A stretch of DNA of 64,000 bases from Mycobacterium sp. E787 (lineage in GTDB: Bacteria; Actinomycetota; Actinomycetes; Mycobacteriales; Mycobacteriaceae), in the NCBI RefSeq assembly GCF_001668725.1, contig NZ_LZKL01000037.1:62001-126000 (forward strand). Direction: 5' to 3'. Numbering within the stretch: the first letter of the stretch is position 1; every line of letters begins with the position of its first letter. Position numbers and translations under genes: made by a program. Below are positions 18,734 through 28,068 of the stretch, piece after piece. The notes under the pieces are model-generated. The model made no database searches. It was given only the letters and a program-made list of their open reading frames with translations, and was not told the origin of the DNA.

Positions 18734-20320
18734 TCAGAAACCCGCGGCCTGACCGTCACGGCGCGGATCGCTGACCGCCAAGTAGCCGCCATCCAGGCGC
18801 CAGATCGCCTGGCAGCTACCGAATTCGTTGTAGTCGTCCACGGTGACCAGATGGTGGCCGCGGCGCCGGAGTTCGTCCAGCGTCGACGCCGGGAACCCCC
18901 TCTCGCAACTCACCTGCGTGCCCTGCACCCAGCGGAACCGGGGCCCGTCGCACGCCGCCTGCGGATTCTGGCCGTGGTCGGCGATGCGCACCATCACCTG
19001 CACGTGGCCCTGCGGCTGCATCATGCCGCCCATCACCCCGAAGCTCAGCACCGGTGCGCCGTCCCTGGTGACGAACCCCGGGATGATCGTGTGGTAGGGA
19101 CGCTTGCCGGGCCCGACCCGGTTCGGATGCCCCTCGGCCACAGCGAAATTCGATCCCCTGTTCTGCAGCGACACCCCGGTGCCCGGCACCACCACACCCG
19201 AGCCGAACCCCATGTAGTTGGACTGGATCATCGACACCATGACCCCGTTGGCGTCCGCGGCGGTCAGATACACCGTGCCGCCGCGCGGCGTGCCTGCCGC
19301 CGCCGGCTGGGCCCGCTCGCGATCGATCAGTGCCGCGCGCCCCCGCAGGTATTCGTCGTCCAGCAGGTGTTCCGGCGCGACCGCCATGTGGTCGATGTCG
19401 GCGACATGGGCCTGCGCGTCGGCGAACGCCAGTTTCACCGCTTCGATCTGCAGGTGCACGCTGTCGGCGGAATCGGCCGGCCACGAAGACATCTCGAAGT
19501 GCTCCAGGATGCCCAGCGCGATGAGCGCCACGATCCCCTGGCCATTGGGCGGTATCTCGTGCACCGTGTACCCGCGGTAGGGGGCGTCGATCGTGCCCAC
19601 CCAGTCGGCGCGGTGCGCGGCGAGGTCGGCGGCACGCATGGCCCCGCCGTGGTCCAGCGCGTGCGCCTCGAGTCGGGCCGCAACGTCCCCGCGGTAGAAC
19701 GCCTCGCCGTGGGTGGCGGCGATCCGCTCGAGCGTGGCGGCGTGGTCCGGAAACCGAAACAGTTCACCGGCTTTCGGGGCGCGCCCGCCGGGCAGGAACG
19801 CCTCGGCGAACCCGGGCTGGTCCTTGAACTGCGGCACCTGGGCCGCCCATTGCTCCGCGACGGTCGGCGACACCAGAAAGCCGTTGCGCCCGTACGAGAT
19901 CGCCGGCTCGAACAGCCTCTCGAACGGCAGACCGCCGAACCTGGCGTGCAACTCGGCCCATGCAGACACGGCCCCGGGAACGGTCACCGAGTTCCAGCCG
20001 AGCGCGGGAACCGCGTTGCCGCCGAAGTACTCCGGCGTCCAGGCCGCGGGGGAGCGGCCGGATGCGTTGAGACCGTGCAACCGCCGCCCGTCCCAGACGA
20101 TCGCGAAGGCGTCCGAGCCGATGCCGTTCGACACCGGCTCCACGACGGTCAGGGCGATGGCGGTGGCGATCGCGGCGTCCACCGCGTTGCCGCCCGCGGC
20201 CAGCATGCGCAAACCCGCCTGGGCGGCCAGGGGTTGCGACGTGCACACGGCGTTGGCCGCCAAGACGGGCTTTCGGGGCCAGGCGTAGGGGAAGGTCCAG
20301 TCGAACGGCGGCGTCGTCAC
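18734..20320 (-). CDS. ggtA: Gamma-glutamyltransferase GgtA
   Basis: A 528-residue Ntn-hydrolase precursor. The large-subunit part begins with FPYAWPRKPVLAANAVCTSQPLAAQAGLRMLAAGGNAVDAAIA; the self-cleavage site and catalytic threonine lie in RGGTVYLTAADANG, followed by SNYMGFGSG. GGTs cleave gamma-glutamyl bonds of glutathione or related amides; some members are cephalosporin acylase-like. GTG 20320 (TTPPFDWTFPYAW) is preferred over an in-frame ATG at 20359. No signal peptide is seen, so a cytoplasmic location is likely. Confidence 0.92.
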   Translation of the reverse strand: MTTPPFDWTFPYAWPRKPVLAANAVCTSQPLAAQAGLRMLAAGGNAVDAAIATAIALTVVEPVSNGIGSDAFAIVWDGRRLHGLNASGRSPAAWTPEYFGGNAVPALGWNSVTVPGAVSAWAELHARFGGLPFERLFEPAISYGRNGFLVSPTVAEQWAAQVPQFKDQPGFAEAFLPGGRAPKAGELFRFPDHAATLERIAATHGEAFYRGDVAARLEAHALDHGGAMRAADLAAHRADWVGTIDAPYRGYTVHEIPPNGQGIVALIALGILEHFEMSSWPADSADSVHLQIEAVKLAFADAQAHVADIDHMAVAPEHLLDDEYLRGRAALIDRERAQPAAAGTPRGGTVYLTAADANGVMVSMIQSNYMGFGSGVVVPGTGVSLQNRGSNFAVAEGHPNRVGPGKRPYHTIIPGFVTRDGAPVLSFGVMGGMMQPQGHVQVMVRIADHGQNPQAACDGPRFRWVQGTQVSCERGFPASTLDELRRRGHHLVTVDDYNEFGSCQAIWRLDGGYLAVSDPRRDGQAAGF

Positions 20321-20390
20321 CTCCGCGAGCGTAATGCCGGCGCGACGGTCGGCGCGCACCGCCGCGCTGGAGTGACGTTCGAAGGGGTCG

Positions 20391-21296
20391 CTACGCCGTC
20401 AGCAGCGGCGCCAGCCACGTCAGCTCGGCCGGCAGTTGCGAGCTCCAGAACTCCGCGTTGTGCCCGCCGGGCGAGAACCCGCCCGCGGGCGGGTTGGGCA
20501 GTTGCGCGATGAACTGCTTCGTCGCGCCGTAGAACGGGTCGCTGTCGCCGCAATCCACCCGGATCGGGATCGACGCCAGCGCCGGCATACCGAACACCGA
20601 GTTCGCCGCGAAGTCGTCGGGCCCGTCGAACGCCCCGGGCGCGGCCGCCCCGGACGACAGCCACAAGGCCGGGCTCACCGCGCAAATCGCGGCGGTGCGG
20701 GCGGGTCCGAGTCGGCCGCCGAGCAGCAGCGCGCCGTAGCCGCCCATCGACCAGCCCAGGAACGCCACCCGCGAGGTGTCCAAATCCTGGCCGCCCAGCA
20801 TCGGGATCAGCTCGTCGAGCACCATGGCCCCGGCGTCCTCGCCCGATGCCCTCTTGTGCCAGTAACCGCCGCCACCGTCGACGGCGACGACGGCGAACGG
20901 CGGCAGCCCGGCGTTGACGGCCTGCGCCAGCCCCTGCTCGACGCCGCCGGCCATCACGGTCGACGCGTCGCTGCCCTTGCCGTGCAGCGCGATCACCGGT
21001 CGCAGCGCCTTGGTCTGCCCGGGTGGACGGGCGATCGCCCAGTTGGTGTTGATGCCGCCGCGCGCCGCCGACACGAAGGAGCCCGTAACCATGGTCGGGG
21101 CGGCCGGGGCCGGGGCCGCCGGTTCGACGGGCGCGGCGGGCACGGGTGCGGACGGCGCTCGCGGGGTGGCCGCCGACACCGGCGCGGCGTGCGATGTCCG
21201 GGGTTCGAGCAGGATGTCGAGGGCATATGCACCGGCGGCGCCGACGGCCGCGCTGGCGCCGAGGCCGAACAGGGCGCGGCGGCTCAAGTCGGGCAT
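20391..21296 (-). CDS. Tat-exported esterase (Rv0774c-like)
   Basis: A 301-residue alpha/beta hydrolase with a twin-arginine signal: MPDLSRRALFGLGASAAVG, then a proline/alanine-rich linker (residues about 38-72). Catalytic serine in GWSMGGYGALLLGG, acid in DCGDSDPFYG and histidine in GGHNAEFW. Its exported esterase/lipase type resembles FrmB/mycolyltransferase-like folds. Upstream ATGs at 21305 and 21308 would add 3-4 residues; 21296 best places the SRR motif. Divergent from the TetR gene at 21370. Confidence 0.85.
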   Translation of the reverse strand: MPDLSRRALFGLGASAAVGAAGAYALDILLEPRTSHAAPVSAATPRAPSAPVPAAPVEPAAPAPAAPTMVTGSFVSAARGGINTNWAIARPPGQTKALRPVIALHGKGSDASTVMAGGVEQGLAQAVNAGLPPFAVVAVDGGGGYWHKRASGEDAGAMVLDELIPMLGGQDLDTSRVAFLGWSMGGYGALLLGGRLGPARTAAICAVSPALWLSSGAAAPGAFDGPDDFAANSVFGMPALASIPIRVDCGDSDPFYGATKQFIAQLPNPPAGGFSPGGHNAEFWSSQLPAELTWLAPLLTA

Positions 21297-21318
21297 GGGC
21301 GCCATCATGCCATGGCCG

Positions 21319-21328
21319 TTTGGCCAAA
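21319..21328. promoter_or_regulatory. Palindrome TTTGGCCAAA between esterase and TetR
   Basis: A perfect 10-base palindrome in the 73-bp divergent region, about 23 bases from the esterase start and 42 from the TetR start. It is the only clear dyad there and is a candidate operator for the TetR gene at 21370. Confidence 0.4.
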
Positions 21329-21369
21329 ATGGCAATGCAGTACCACTTTTGCTGGCACGATGGCTACTC

Positions 21370-21993
21370 GTGACGGCAGCGGTTACTCCAAAGGGAGAGC
21401 GTCGGCGGTATGCCCTTGTGAGCGCCGCCGCCGAGCTGCTTGCCGAGGGCGGGTTCGAAGCGGTGCGGCATCGGGCGGTCGCCCGGCGGGCCGGGCTGCC
21501 GCTGGCGTCCACCACCTACTACTTCTCGTCTCTGGACGACCTGATCGCGCGCGCCGTCGAGCACATCGGCATGATCGAGATCGCGCAGCTCCGGGCCCGG
21601 GTCAACGAGCTGTCCCGGCGGCGGCGCGGTCCCGAGACCACCGCCGAGGTGCTGGTCGACCTGCTCGTGGGGGACCTGTCCGATCCGGCGCTCGTGGAGC
21701 AGCTGATCTCCCGGTACGAGCGGCACATCGCCTGCACGCGCCTGCCCGCGTTGCGTGAGACGATGCGCCGCAGCCTGCGGCAGCGCGCCGAGGCGGTGGC
21801 GGAGGCGATCGAGCGATCCGGCCGCTCCGCACACATCGAGCTGGTGCGCACGCTTGTCTGCGCGGTCGATGGTTCGGTGGTCTCCGCCCTGGTGGAAGGC
21901 GGCGATCCGCGCGCGGCCGCGATGGGGACGGTGGTCGACATCATCGACGTGCTCGCGCCCATCGACCCGCGGCCGGTCGATCTGAGCCATTAG
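21370..21993 (+). CDS. TetR-family regulator (Rv0775-like)
   Basis: A 207-residue TetR protein from GTG 21370: ERRRYALVSAAAELLAEGGFEAVRHRAVARRAGLPLASTTYYFSSLDDL forms the HTH region. A long in-frame extension back to 20914 lies antisense to the esterase and is ignored. Divergent from the esterase gene, which it may control. Its 3' end overlaps the DUF429 gene by 4 bp tail to tail. Confidence 0.88.
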   Translation: MTAAVTPKGERRRYALVSAAAELLAEGGFEAVRHRAVARRAGLPLASTTYYFSSLDDLIARAVEHIGMIEIAQLRARVNELSRRRRGPETTAEVLVDLLVGDLSDPALVEQLISRYERHIACTRLPALRETMRRSLRQRAEAVAEAIERSGRSAHIELVRTLVCAVDGSVVSALVEGGDPRAAAMGTVVDIIDVLAPIDPRPVDLSH

Positions 21994-22733
21994 GGGCCGG
22001 GGGGCGACGGCGTCACGATGTATCCCGTGGCAAAGTCGCCATAGATCGTCACGGCTTCCGGGCGGCGCTGGAAATATAGCGCCACGTACGCGCACACGAC
22101 CGCGTCGACCGGATCTTCGGCGCGGCGCAGGTCGCTCTTGCGTCGCGCCGTCACCACCGCCCGTCGCAGTTCCGCCCAGCCGTCATGACCCGCCACGCGC
22201 ATCGGCACCCCGGCCCGCGCGAGCTTTTCGACGCCGTCCATCAGCAGGAGCAGCTCCGAGCGGAGCCGCGCGAGGTCGCGCCCGGGCTTGGCCTTGTACT
22301 TCAGCGTTCTGGCCAGCCGGAAGAGCACGACGGTCGCCGGATGCGGGTAGACCTCGATGGCGCGCCGCGCGGCCGGTGATCGCGGGTCCATGTCGAGGCG
22401 CAGCGCTCGGGCCAGCCGCGCGGCGCGCGGTATGTCGGCGAACTCCGGTTTGGCCGTGTTGGCCGGGTGGGCCCCGGCTTCGAACCGGCGAAAGTCGCGG
22501 TTGAGGGCGGCCTCGGCGGGTCGCTGCCCCGTCGGGTTGGTCACCACCAGCGGCGCGTCGAAGGCGACCAGGCAATCACCCCGGACGTAGGGCGACAGCG
22601 CGGCCAGCACCGCCGCGTCGTCCCGCACGGCGCTCAGATGCACCAGCCGGCCGTCGGCGTCGAGGACCGCGACGCCGGTGGGGTTGCGACCGGCCCAGGC
22701 CAGGTCGACGCCGGCGAAGTACACCCGCCACAT
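21990..22733 (-). CDS. DUF429 protein (RNase H-like fold), Rv0776c-like
   Basis: A 247-residue DUF429 protein: N-terminal YFAGVDLAWAGRNPTGVAVLD, central LVAFDAPLVVTNPTGQRPAE and C-terminal DPVDAVVCAYVALYFQ place the conserved acidic residues of a putative RNase H-like site. Biochemical activity is not established. Divergent from purB with a 95-bp gap. Confidence 0.85.
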   Translation of the reverse strand: MWRVYFAGVDLAWAGRNPTGVAVLDADGRLVHLSAVRDDAAVLAALSPYVRGDCLVAFDAPLVVTNPTGQRPAEAALNRDFRRFEAGAHPANTAKPEFADIPRAARLARALRLDMDPRSPAARRAIEVYPHPATVVLFRLARTLKYKAKPGRDLARLRSELLLLMDGVEKLARAGVPMRVAGHDGWAELRRAVVTARRKSDLRRAEDPVDAVVCAYVALYFQRRPEAVTIYGDFATGYIVTPSPPGP

Positions 22734-22814
22734 TGTGCCGCGAGAGTGCGACCACCGGCGCCGCTACTCGGCGGGTGCCTCGCCGGTCGCGCTTTCGCGC
22801 ACGCGGACAAACCG

Positions 22815-22820
22815 TAAGCT
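22815..22820 (+). promoter_or_regulatory. -10 element of purB (leaderless)
   Basis: TAAGCT fits TANNNT and ends 8 bases before the GTG start at 22829; no Shine-Dalgarno sequence precedes the start, so a leaderless mRNA is predicted. Confidence 0.5.
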
Positions 22821-22828
22821 GTGTGTTT

Positions 22829-24247
22829 GTGAGCATTCCGAACGTCCTGGCCACCCGGTACGCCAGCGCGGAAATGGTCGCGATCTGGTCTCCCGAGGCC
22901 AAGGTCGTCGCGGAGCGGCGGCTGTGGCTGGCAGTGCTGCGGGCGCAGGCCGAACTAGGCGTGGACGTTCCCCCCGGGGCGATCGCCGACTACGAACGGG
23001 TGCTCGACGACGTCGACCTCGCCTCGATCGCGAACCGTGAACGGGCGCTGCGCCACGACGTGAAGGCCCGCATCGAGGAATTCAACGCGCTCGCCGGTCA
23101 CGAGCAGGTGCACAAAGGGATGACCAGCCGCGACCTCACGGAAAACGTCGAGCAGCTGCAGATCCGCCGGTCGCTGGAACTGGTTTTCTCCCACGGCGTA
23201 GCGGTCGTCGCGCGACTCGCCGAACGGGCGGTGGCCTATCGCGATCTGGTGATGGCCGGGCGCAGCCACAACGTCGCCGCGCAGGCCACCACGTTGGGCA
23301 AGCGGTTCGCCTCGGCGGCCCAGGAGACGCTGATCGCGTTGACCAGGCTTGGGGAGCTGATCGACCGCTACCCCCTGCGGGGCATCAAGGGACCGATGGG
23401 CACCGCGCAGGACATGCTCGACCTGCTGGACGGCGGGGCCGACAAGCTGACCGAACTGGAAGGGCGCGTTGCCGATTTCCTGGGCTTCGCAACCGTTTTG
23501 ACCAGCGTCGGCCAGGTGTACCCACGCTCGCTGGACCACGACGTGCTTTCGGCGCTGGTGCAGCTGGGCGCCGGGCCGTCGTCGATGGCGCACACCATCC
23601 GGCTGATGGCCGGGCACGAACTCGTCACCGAGGGTTTCGCGCCGGGGCAGGTGGGCTCGTCGGCGATGCCGCACAAGATGAACACGCGCAGTTGCGAACG
23701 GGTCAACGGGCTGCAGGTGGTGCTGCGCGGTTATGCGTCCATGGCCGCCGAGCTGGCCGGCGCGCAGTGGAACGAGGGCGACGTGTTCTGCTCCGTGGTG
23801 CGCCGAGTCGCGTTGCCGGACGGCTTCTTTGCCATCGACGGGCAGATCGAGACATTCTTGACGGTGCTCGAGGAGTTCGGCGCCTACCCGGCGGTGATCA
23901 CCCGAGAGCTCGATCGCTACCTGCCGTTCCTGGCCACCACCAAGGTGCTGATCGCCGCGGTGCGCGCGGGCATGGGCCGCGAGGCCGCGCATCACGTGAT
24001 CCGTGAGCATGCGGTGGCCACGGCGCTGGCCATGCGGGAACGGGGCGCCGAGCCCGACCTGCTGGACCGCCTGGCCGCCGATGAGCGGCTGCCGCTGGAC
24101 CGGGCGGCGCTGGACGCCGCGCTGGCCGACAAGAAGTCGTTCACCGGGGCGGCGGGCGACCAGATCGACGAGGTGGTCGCGATGGTGCAGGAGTTGGTGA
24201 GCCGCTACCCGGACGCGGCGAAATACACCCCGGGTGCGATCCTGTGA
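22829..24247 (+). CDS. purB: Adenylosuccinate lyase PurB
   Basis: A 472-residue fumarase/aspartase-superfamily lyase acting twice in purine synthesis, on SAICAR and adenylosuccinate. The signature loop is [15 protein letters not shown]; HxD-like contacts are in [11 protein letters not shown] and [19 protein letters not shown] 22829 ([15 protein letters not shown]) fits family starts; the track to 22733 is an upstream extension. Its stop overlaps the cyp126 GTG, so the two are coupled. Confidence 0.97.
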   Translation: MSIPNVLATRYASAEMVAIWSPEAKVVAERRLWLAVLRAQAELGVDVPPGAIADYERVLDDVDLASIANRERALRHDVKARIEEFNALAGHEQVHKGMTSRDLTENVEQLQIRRSLELVFSHGVAVVARLAERAVAYRDLVMAGRSHNVAAQATTLGKRFASAAQETLIALTRLGELIDRYPLRGIKGPMGTAQDMLDLLDGGADKLTELEGRVADFLGFATVLTSVGQVYPRSLDHDVLSALVQLGAGPSSMAHTIRLMAGHELVTEGFAPGQVGSSAMPHKMNTRSCERVNGLQVVLRGYASMAAELAGAQWNEGDVFCSVVRRVALPDGFFAIDGQIETFLTVLEEFGAYPAVITRELDRYLPFLATTKVLIAAVRAGMGREAAHHVIREHAVATALAMRERGAEPDLLDRLAADERLPLDRAALDAALADKKSFTGAAGDQIDEVVAMVQELVSRYPDAAKYTPGAIL

Positions 24248-25491
24248 CGCTCGCCGGCGCGCTTGCGGGGATCGACTTCACCGATCTGGACAACTTCGCC
24301 AACGGATTTCCGCATGACTTGTTCGCCGTCCATCGGCGCGAGGCGCCGGTGTACTGGCACGAGCCGACCGACAACACGCCCGACGGCGAGGGCTTCTGGT
24401 CCGTCGCCTCCTACACGGAAACGCTTGCGGTGCTGAAGGATCCGGTGACCTTCTCCTCGGTCACCGGCGGCGGGCGCCCGTTCGGCGGCACGCTGTTGCA
24501 GGACCTGGCGATCGCGGGCCAGGTGCTCAACATGATGGACGACCCGCGGCACTCGCAGATCCGGCGGCTCGTCAGCTCGGGGCTGACGCCGCGGATGATC
24601 GGCCTCGTCGAGGACGACCTGCGGGCCCGGGCGCGCCGGCTGCTGGACGCGGCGGTGCCCGGCCAGCCGTTCGACTTTCTGCTCGACATCGCCGCCGAAC
24701 TGCCGATGCAGATGATCTGCATCCTGCTGGGAGTGCCGGAATCCGAACGGCATTGGCTGTTTGAGGCCATCGAGCCCCAGTTCGACTTCGGGGGCTCGCG
24801 CAAGGCTTCCCTTTCGCAACTGTCGGTGGAGGAGGCCGGGTCGCGGATGTACGCCTACGGCCAGGAGTTGATCGCCTCCAAGCGCGCCAACCCGACCGAC
24901 GACATGTTGTCGGTCGTCGCCAACGCGACGGTCGATGACGCGCATGCGCCGGCCCTGTCCGACCTCGAGTTGTACCTGTTCTTCAGCCTGCTGTTCAGCG
25001 CCGGGGCGGAGACGACGCGCAACGCCGTCGCCGGGGGTCTGCTGGCGCTGGCCGAGCATCCGGACCAATTGCGCGCGCTGCGTTCGGATTTGGGCATGCT
25101 GCCGACGGCGGTCGAGGAGATCGTGCGGTGGACGTCGCCGTCGCCGTCGAAGCGGCGCACCGCCACCCGCGACGTCACCCTCGGCGGGCGGTCGATCAAG
25201 GCGGGCCAGAAGGTCCAGATCTGGGAAGGGTCGGCCAACCGGGACGCCGACGTGTTCGACCGCCCCGACGAGTTCGATATCGGCCGGAAGCCCAACCCGC
25301 ACTTGGGTTTTGGCCAGGGCGTGCACTACTGCCTGGGGGCCAACCTAGCCCGGCTGGAACTGCGGGTGCTGTTCGAGGAGCTGCTGACGCGTTTTGCCGC
25401 CGTGCGGGTTGCGCAACCCGTCGAATGGACCCGCAGCAACCGGCATACCGGCATCCGGCACCTCGTCGTTGAGCTGCTCGAGGAGCCGTGA
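24244..25491 (+). CDS. cyp126: Cytochrome P450 CYP126
   Basis: A 415-residue P450: I-helix [17 protein letters not shown], ExxR in [10 protein letters not shown], heme loop [18 protein letters not shown]. It matches mycobacterial CYP126, whose natural substrate is unknown though azoles bind it. GTG start overlaps the purB stop; its own stop overlaps the next gene's GTG. Coupling a P450 to a purine gene is conserved in mycobacteria but unexplained. Confidence 0.93.
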   Translation: MTLAGALAGIDFTDLDNFANGFPHDLFAVHRREAPVYWHEPTDNTPDGEGFWSVASYTETLAVLKDPVTFSSVTGGGRPFGGTLLQDLAIAGQVLNMMDDPRHSQIRRLVSSGLTPRMIGLVEDDLRARARRLLDAAVPGQPFDFLLDIAAELPMQMICILLGVPESERHWLFEAIEPQFDFGGSRKASLSQLSVEEAGSRMYAYGQELIASKRANPTDDMLSVVANATVDDAHAPALSDLELYLFFSLLFSAGAETTRNAVAGGLLALAEHPDQLRALRSDLGMLPTAVEEIVRWTSPSPSKRRTATRDVTLGGRSIKAGQKVQIWEGSANRDADVFDRPDEFDIGRKPNPHLGFGQGVHYCLGANLARLELRVLFEELLTRFAAVRVAQPVEWTRSNRHTGIRHLVVELLEEP

Positions 25492-26477
25492 CGATCCGGC
25501 TCGCCGATGTCGAGCCGTCACCCGATGCGTTCGCCGCGGTGATGGCGACCGGAATCCTGTCGATCGTCGCGCGCGATCACCACTACCGCGTCATCAGCGA
25601 CGGGCTGGGTGTCCTCGCCACCGTCGCGCTGCTGGCGCTGGTCTTCCTGGTTATCGTCAACAGAACGCCCGCGTGCTGGGATTTGCGGGATCCCGATGTC
25701 ACCCTGCGGCTGTTCACCTTCGTGGCCGCCTGCGCCGTGGTCGGCTCGCGCCTGTCGTCCCACGTGTGGGTGCTGCGCGGGCTCGGTGCGGTCGCGCTGG
25801 CCTGCTGGGTCGTGCTGATCGCGCTGAGCGCCCGGAACATGGTGGGGCGGCGCTGGACCGCGTTGCGTGACCACGCCCGCGGCGCTTGGGAGCTGGCGAG
25901 CGTGGGCACATCCGGATTGGTGATCGTGATGTCTCAGCTGGCTCGGCACACCGGCCATCGCTGGTGGCTGACGATCGCCCTGCCCGTCTGGGCGGCCGCG
26001 ATCTGCATCTACGGCCTGATGACCTGGCTGATCCTGTGGCGCGCCGTCGACCAGAGGCAGGACCGCGCAGGCTTCGAGCCCGACAGCTGGATCCTGATGG
26101 GCGGCCTGGCCATCGCCACGCTGGCCGGTGACGGCATCCACGCGGTGGCACCCGCCTGGCTGGCGGGACCGTTGCTGGCGGTTACCGTCCTGACGTGGGT
26201 GGCGGCCACGCTGTGGATACCGCCGCTGATCCACCTCGGCCTGCGCCGCATCAACCGAGGGCCCGACATGCTGCGCTTCGCCGGCGTGTGGTGGGCGCTG
26301 GTGTTCCCGCTGGGCATGTACTCCGCGGCCAGCTACGCCATGGCCGCCGAGCTCGATCAGGCTGCGCTGCTGAGCGTTTCGCTGGTCTTCTTCTGGGACG
26401 CGCTGGCCGGTTGGCTGATAGTCGTCATCGCGGGCCTGCTGCTTTCGTGGCGGCGGCTGGTGGGCGACCGCGCCTGA
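25488..26477 (+). CDS. TehA/SLAC1-family anion channel or transporter
   Basis: A 329-residue polytopic membrane protein with about ten hydrophobic helices. [17 protein letters not shown] near the N-terminus is typical of the tellurite-resistance/C4-dicarboxylate transporter (SLAC1-like) family. Substrate could be an organic or inorganic anion. GTG 25488 overlaps the cyp126 stop, making it the third gene of purB-cyp126. I do not recall it at this place in M. tuberculosis. Confidence 0.82.
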   Translation: MTIRLADVEPSPDAFAAVMATGILSIVARDHHYRVISDGLGVLATVALLALVFLVIVNRTPACWDLRDPDVTLRLFTFVAACAVVGSRLSSHVWVLRGLGAVALACWVVLIALSARNMVGRRWTALRDHARGAWELASVGTSGLVIVMSQLARHTGHRWWLTIALPVWAAAICIYGLMTWLILWRAVDQRQDRAGFEPDSWILMGGLAIATLAGDGIHAVAPAWLAGPLLAVTVLTWVAATLWIPPLIHLGLRRINRGPDMLRFAGVWWALVFPLGMYSAASYAMAAELDQAALLSVSLVFFWDALAGWLIVVIAGLLLSWRRLVGDRA

Positions 26478-26503
26478 CGCCGAGTGGCCCGCGCGCACTC
26501 TCG

Positions 26504-27133
26504 TCAGCCCGTGCGCAGCGCGATGCCGGCCGCCCGCAGTTCCAGCGCGGCCAGCGCCCGGATGGTGCCGGGATCCTCGCGGCGCCACCCGCCGACCGGA
26601 TCGGCGCTGATCGCGGTGAGCTTGCGCGCCGGCCGGTTGGTCAACGCCCGCAGCGCCAGCAACTGCTCGCCGGCCGGGGTCGCGGCCAGGCCGGTGACCG
26701 TCCATTTGCGCCGGAAGAAGCGAAGCCGCAGGAAAAGCCACGGGATGACCACGATGAGCAGCGGCACCGCGACGACGGCCAGCGACAGCAGCACCGCCAG
26801 CCAGCCCGCCGTGGTGTCGAGGCTGCGTCCGGCCCCCGCGATGTCGAGGGCGGCCGCGCTGGCAGACGCGAGCGGCTTGCTGACCGCATCACCGACCACC
26901 GGAATGTGCTGCGCGCCTTCGCCCGCCGACGCCAGGTTGCCCGCGACCCCGTTGGCGCCGATCTCCACCTGACGGCCGGCCTCGGCGATGGTCGAGATGG
27001 CGTCGTAGACGGCCGTCCCGACGAGCAGCCACAGCACCGTCCAGAGGAAGATAGCGAAATCGCTGAAGAGTTGGGCGGCCAGCCGGCCGGGCGTGGTGGC
27101 GTAGGGCAGAATCCGCGATGGCAGCGACGTCAT
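26504..27133 (-). CDS. Membrane protein of unknown function (Rv0779c-like)
   Basis: A 209-residue protein with two hydrophobic segments: FSDFAIFLWTVLWLLVGTAVYD (about residues 24-45) and WLAVLLSLAVVAVPLLIVVI (about 112-137), separated by an Ala/Gly-rich loop, with a basic cytoplasmic C-terminal part. No family recognised. ATG 27133 (MTSLPSRILPYATTPG) is chosen over an in-frame codon at 27187 that would overlap the purC promoter. Confidence 0.78.
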   Translation of the reverse strand: MTSLPSRILPYATTPGRLAAQLFSDFAIFLWTVLWLLVGTAVYDAISTIAEAGRQVEIGANGVAGNLASAGEGAQHIPVVGDAVSKPLASASAAALDIAGAGRSLDTTAGWLAVLLSLAVVAVPLLIVVIPWLFLRLRFFRRKWTVTGLAATPAGEQLLALRALTNRPARKLTAISADPVGGWRREDPGTIRALAALELRAAGIALRTG

Positions 27134-27162
27134 AGCCTCGATCCCAGCACAGGGCCGCCCGA

Positions 27163-27168
27163 TAGGCT
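27163..27168 (+). promoter_or_regulatory. -10 element of purC (leaderless)
   Basis: TAGGCT fits TANNNT and ends 6 bases before the purC ATG at 27175; no ribosome-binding site is present. Confidence 0.5.
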
Positions 27169-27174
27169 GACCCG

Positions 27175-28068
27175 ATGCGTCCCGCACTGTCCGACTACGA
27201 GCATCTGGCCAGCGGCAAGGTCCGTGAGATCTACCGCGTCGGGGACGAGCACCTGCTGCTGGTGGCGACCGACCGGATCTCCGCGTACGACTACGTCCTG
27301 GACAGCACGATCCCGGACAAGGGCCGCATCCTGACCGCGATGAGCGTGTTCTTCTTCGGCCTCGTCGAGGCGCCCAACCACCTGGCCGGTCCGCCCGACG
27401 ACCCGCGCATTCCCGACGAGGTGCTCGGCCGCGCGCTGGTGGTGCGGCGCCTGGAGATGGTCCCGGTGGAATGCGTGGCCCGAGGTTACCTGACCGGCTC
27501 GGGGCTGCTGGACTACCAGGAGACCGGCAAGGTCTGCGGCATCGCGCTGCCGCCGGGTCTGGTCGAGGCCAGCAGGTTCGCCAACCCGCTGTTCACGCCG
27601 GCGACGAAAGCGGCGCTGGGCGACCACGACGAGAACATCTCGTTCGCGCGGGTGATCGAGATGGTGGGGGCGGTGCGCGCCAACCAGCTGCGCGACCGCA
27701 CCCTGCAGATCTATGTCCAGGCCGCCGACCATGCGCTCAGGAGGGGAATCATCATCGCCGACACCAAGTTCGAATTCGGCACCGACCCGGACGGCAACCT
27801 GCTGCTGGCCGACGAGATCTTCACGCCGGATTCCTCGCGCTACTGGCCGGCGCAGGACTACCGGGCCGGAGTGGTGCAGACCAGTTTCGACAAGCAGTTC
27901 GTGCGCAACTGGCTGACCAGCCCCGAATCCGGCTGGGATCGGCACGGGTCGCAACCGCCGCCACCGCTTCCCGAAGACATCATCGACGCCACCCGCAGCC
28001 GTTATATCGAGGCTTACGAACGCATTTCGGGGTTGAGCTTCGGCGACTGGATCGGGCCGGGCGCGTGA
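27175..28068 (+). CDS. purC: SAICAR synthetase PurC
   Basis: A 297-residue phosphoribosylaminoimidazole-succinocarboxamide synthase, step 7/8 of purine synthesis. Diagnostic blocks: [60 protein letters not shown], and [29 protein letters not shown]. Its stop overlaps the GTG of ptrB (28065), so the two are coupled. Confidence 0.97.
   Translation: MRPALSDYEHLASGKVREIYRVGDEHLLLVATDRISAYDYVLDSTIPDKGRILTAMSVFFFGLVEAPNHLAGPPDDPRIPDEVLGRALVVRRLEMVPVECVARGYLTGSGLLDYQETGKVCGIALPPGLVEASRFANPLFTPATKAALGDHDENISFARVIEMVGAVRANQLRDRTLQIYVQAADHALRRGIIIADTKFEFGTDPDGNLLLADEIFTPDSSRYWPAQDYRAGVVQTSFDKQFVRNWLTSPESGWDRHGSQPPPPLPEDIIDATRSRYIEAYERISGLSFGDWIGPGA

Noticed and set aside
27471..28064. Upstream 198-codon extension of the ptrB frame
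   Set aside because: It overlaps purC in another frame and has no family match; the GTG at 28065 overlapping the purC stop fits better.
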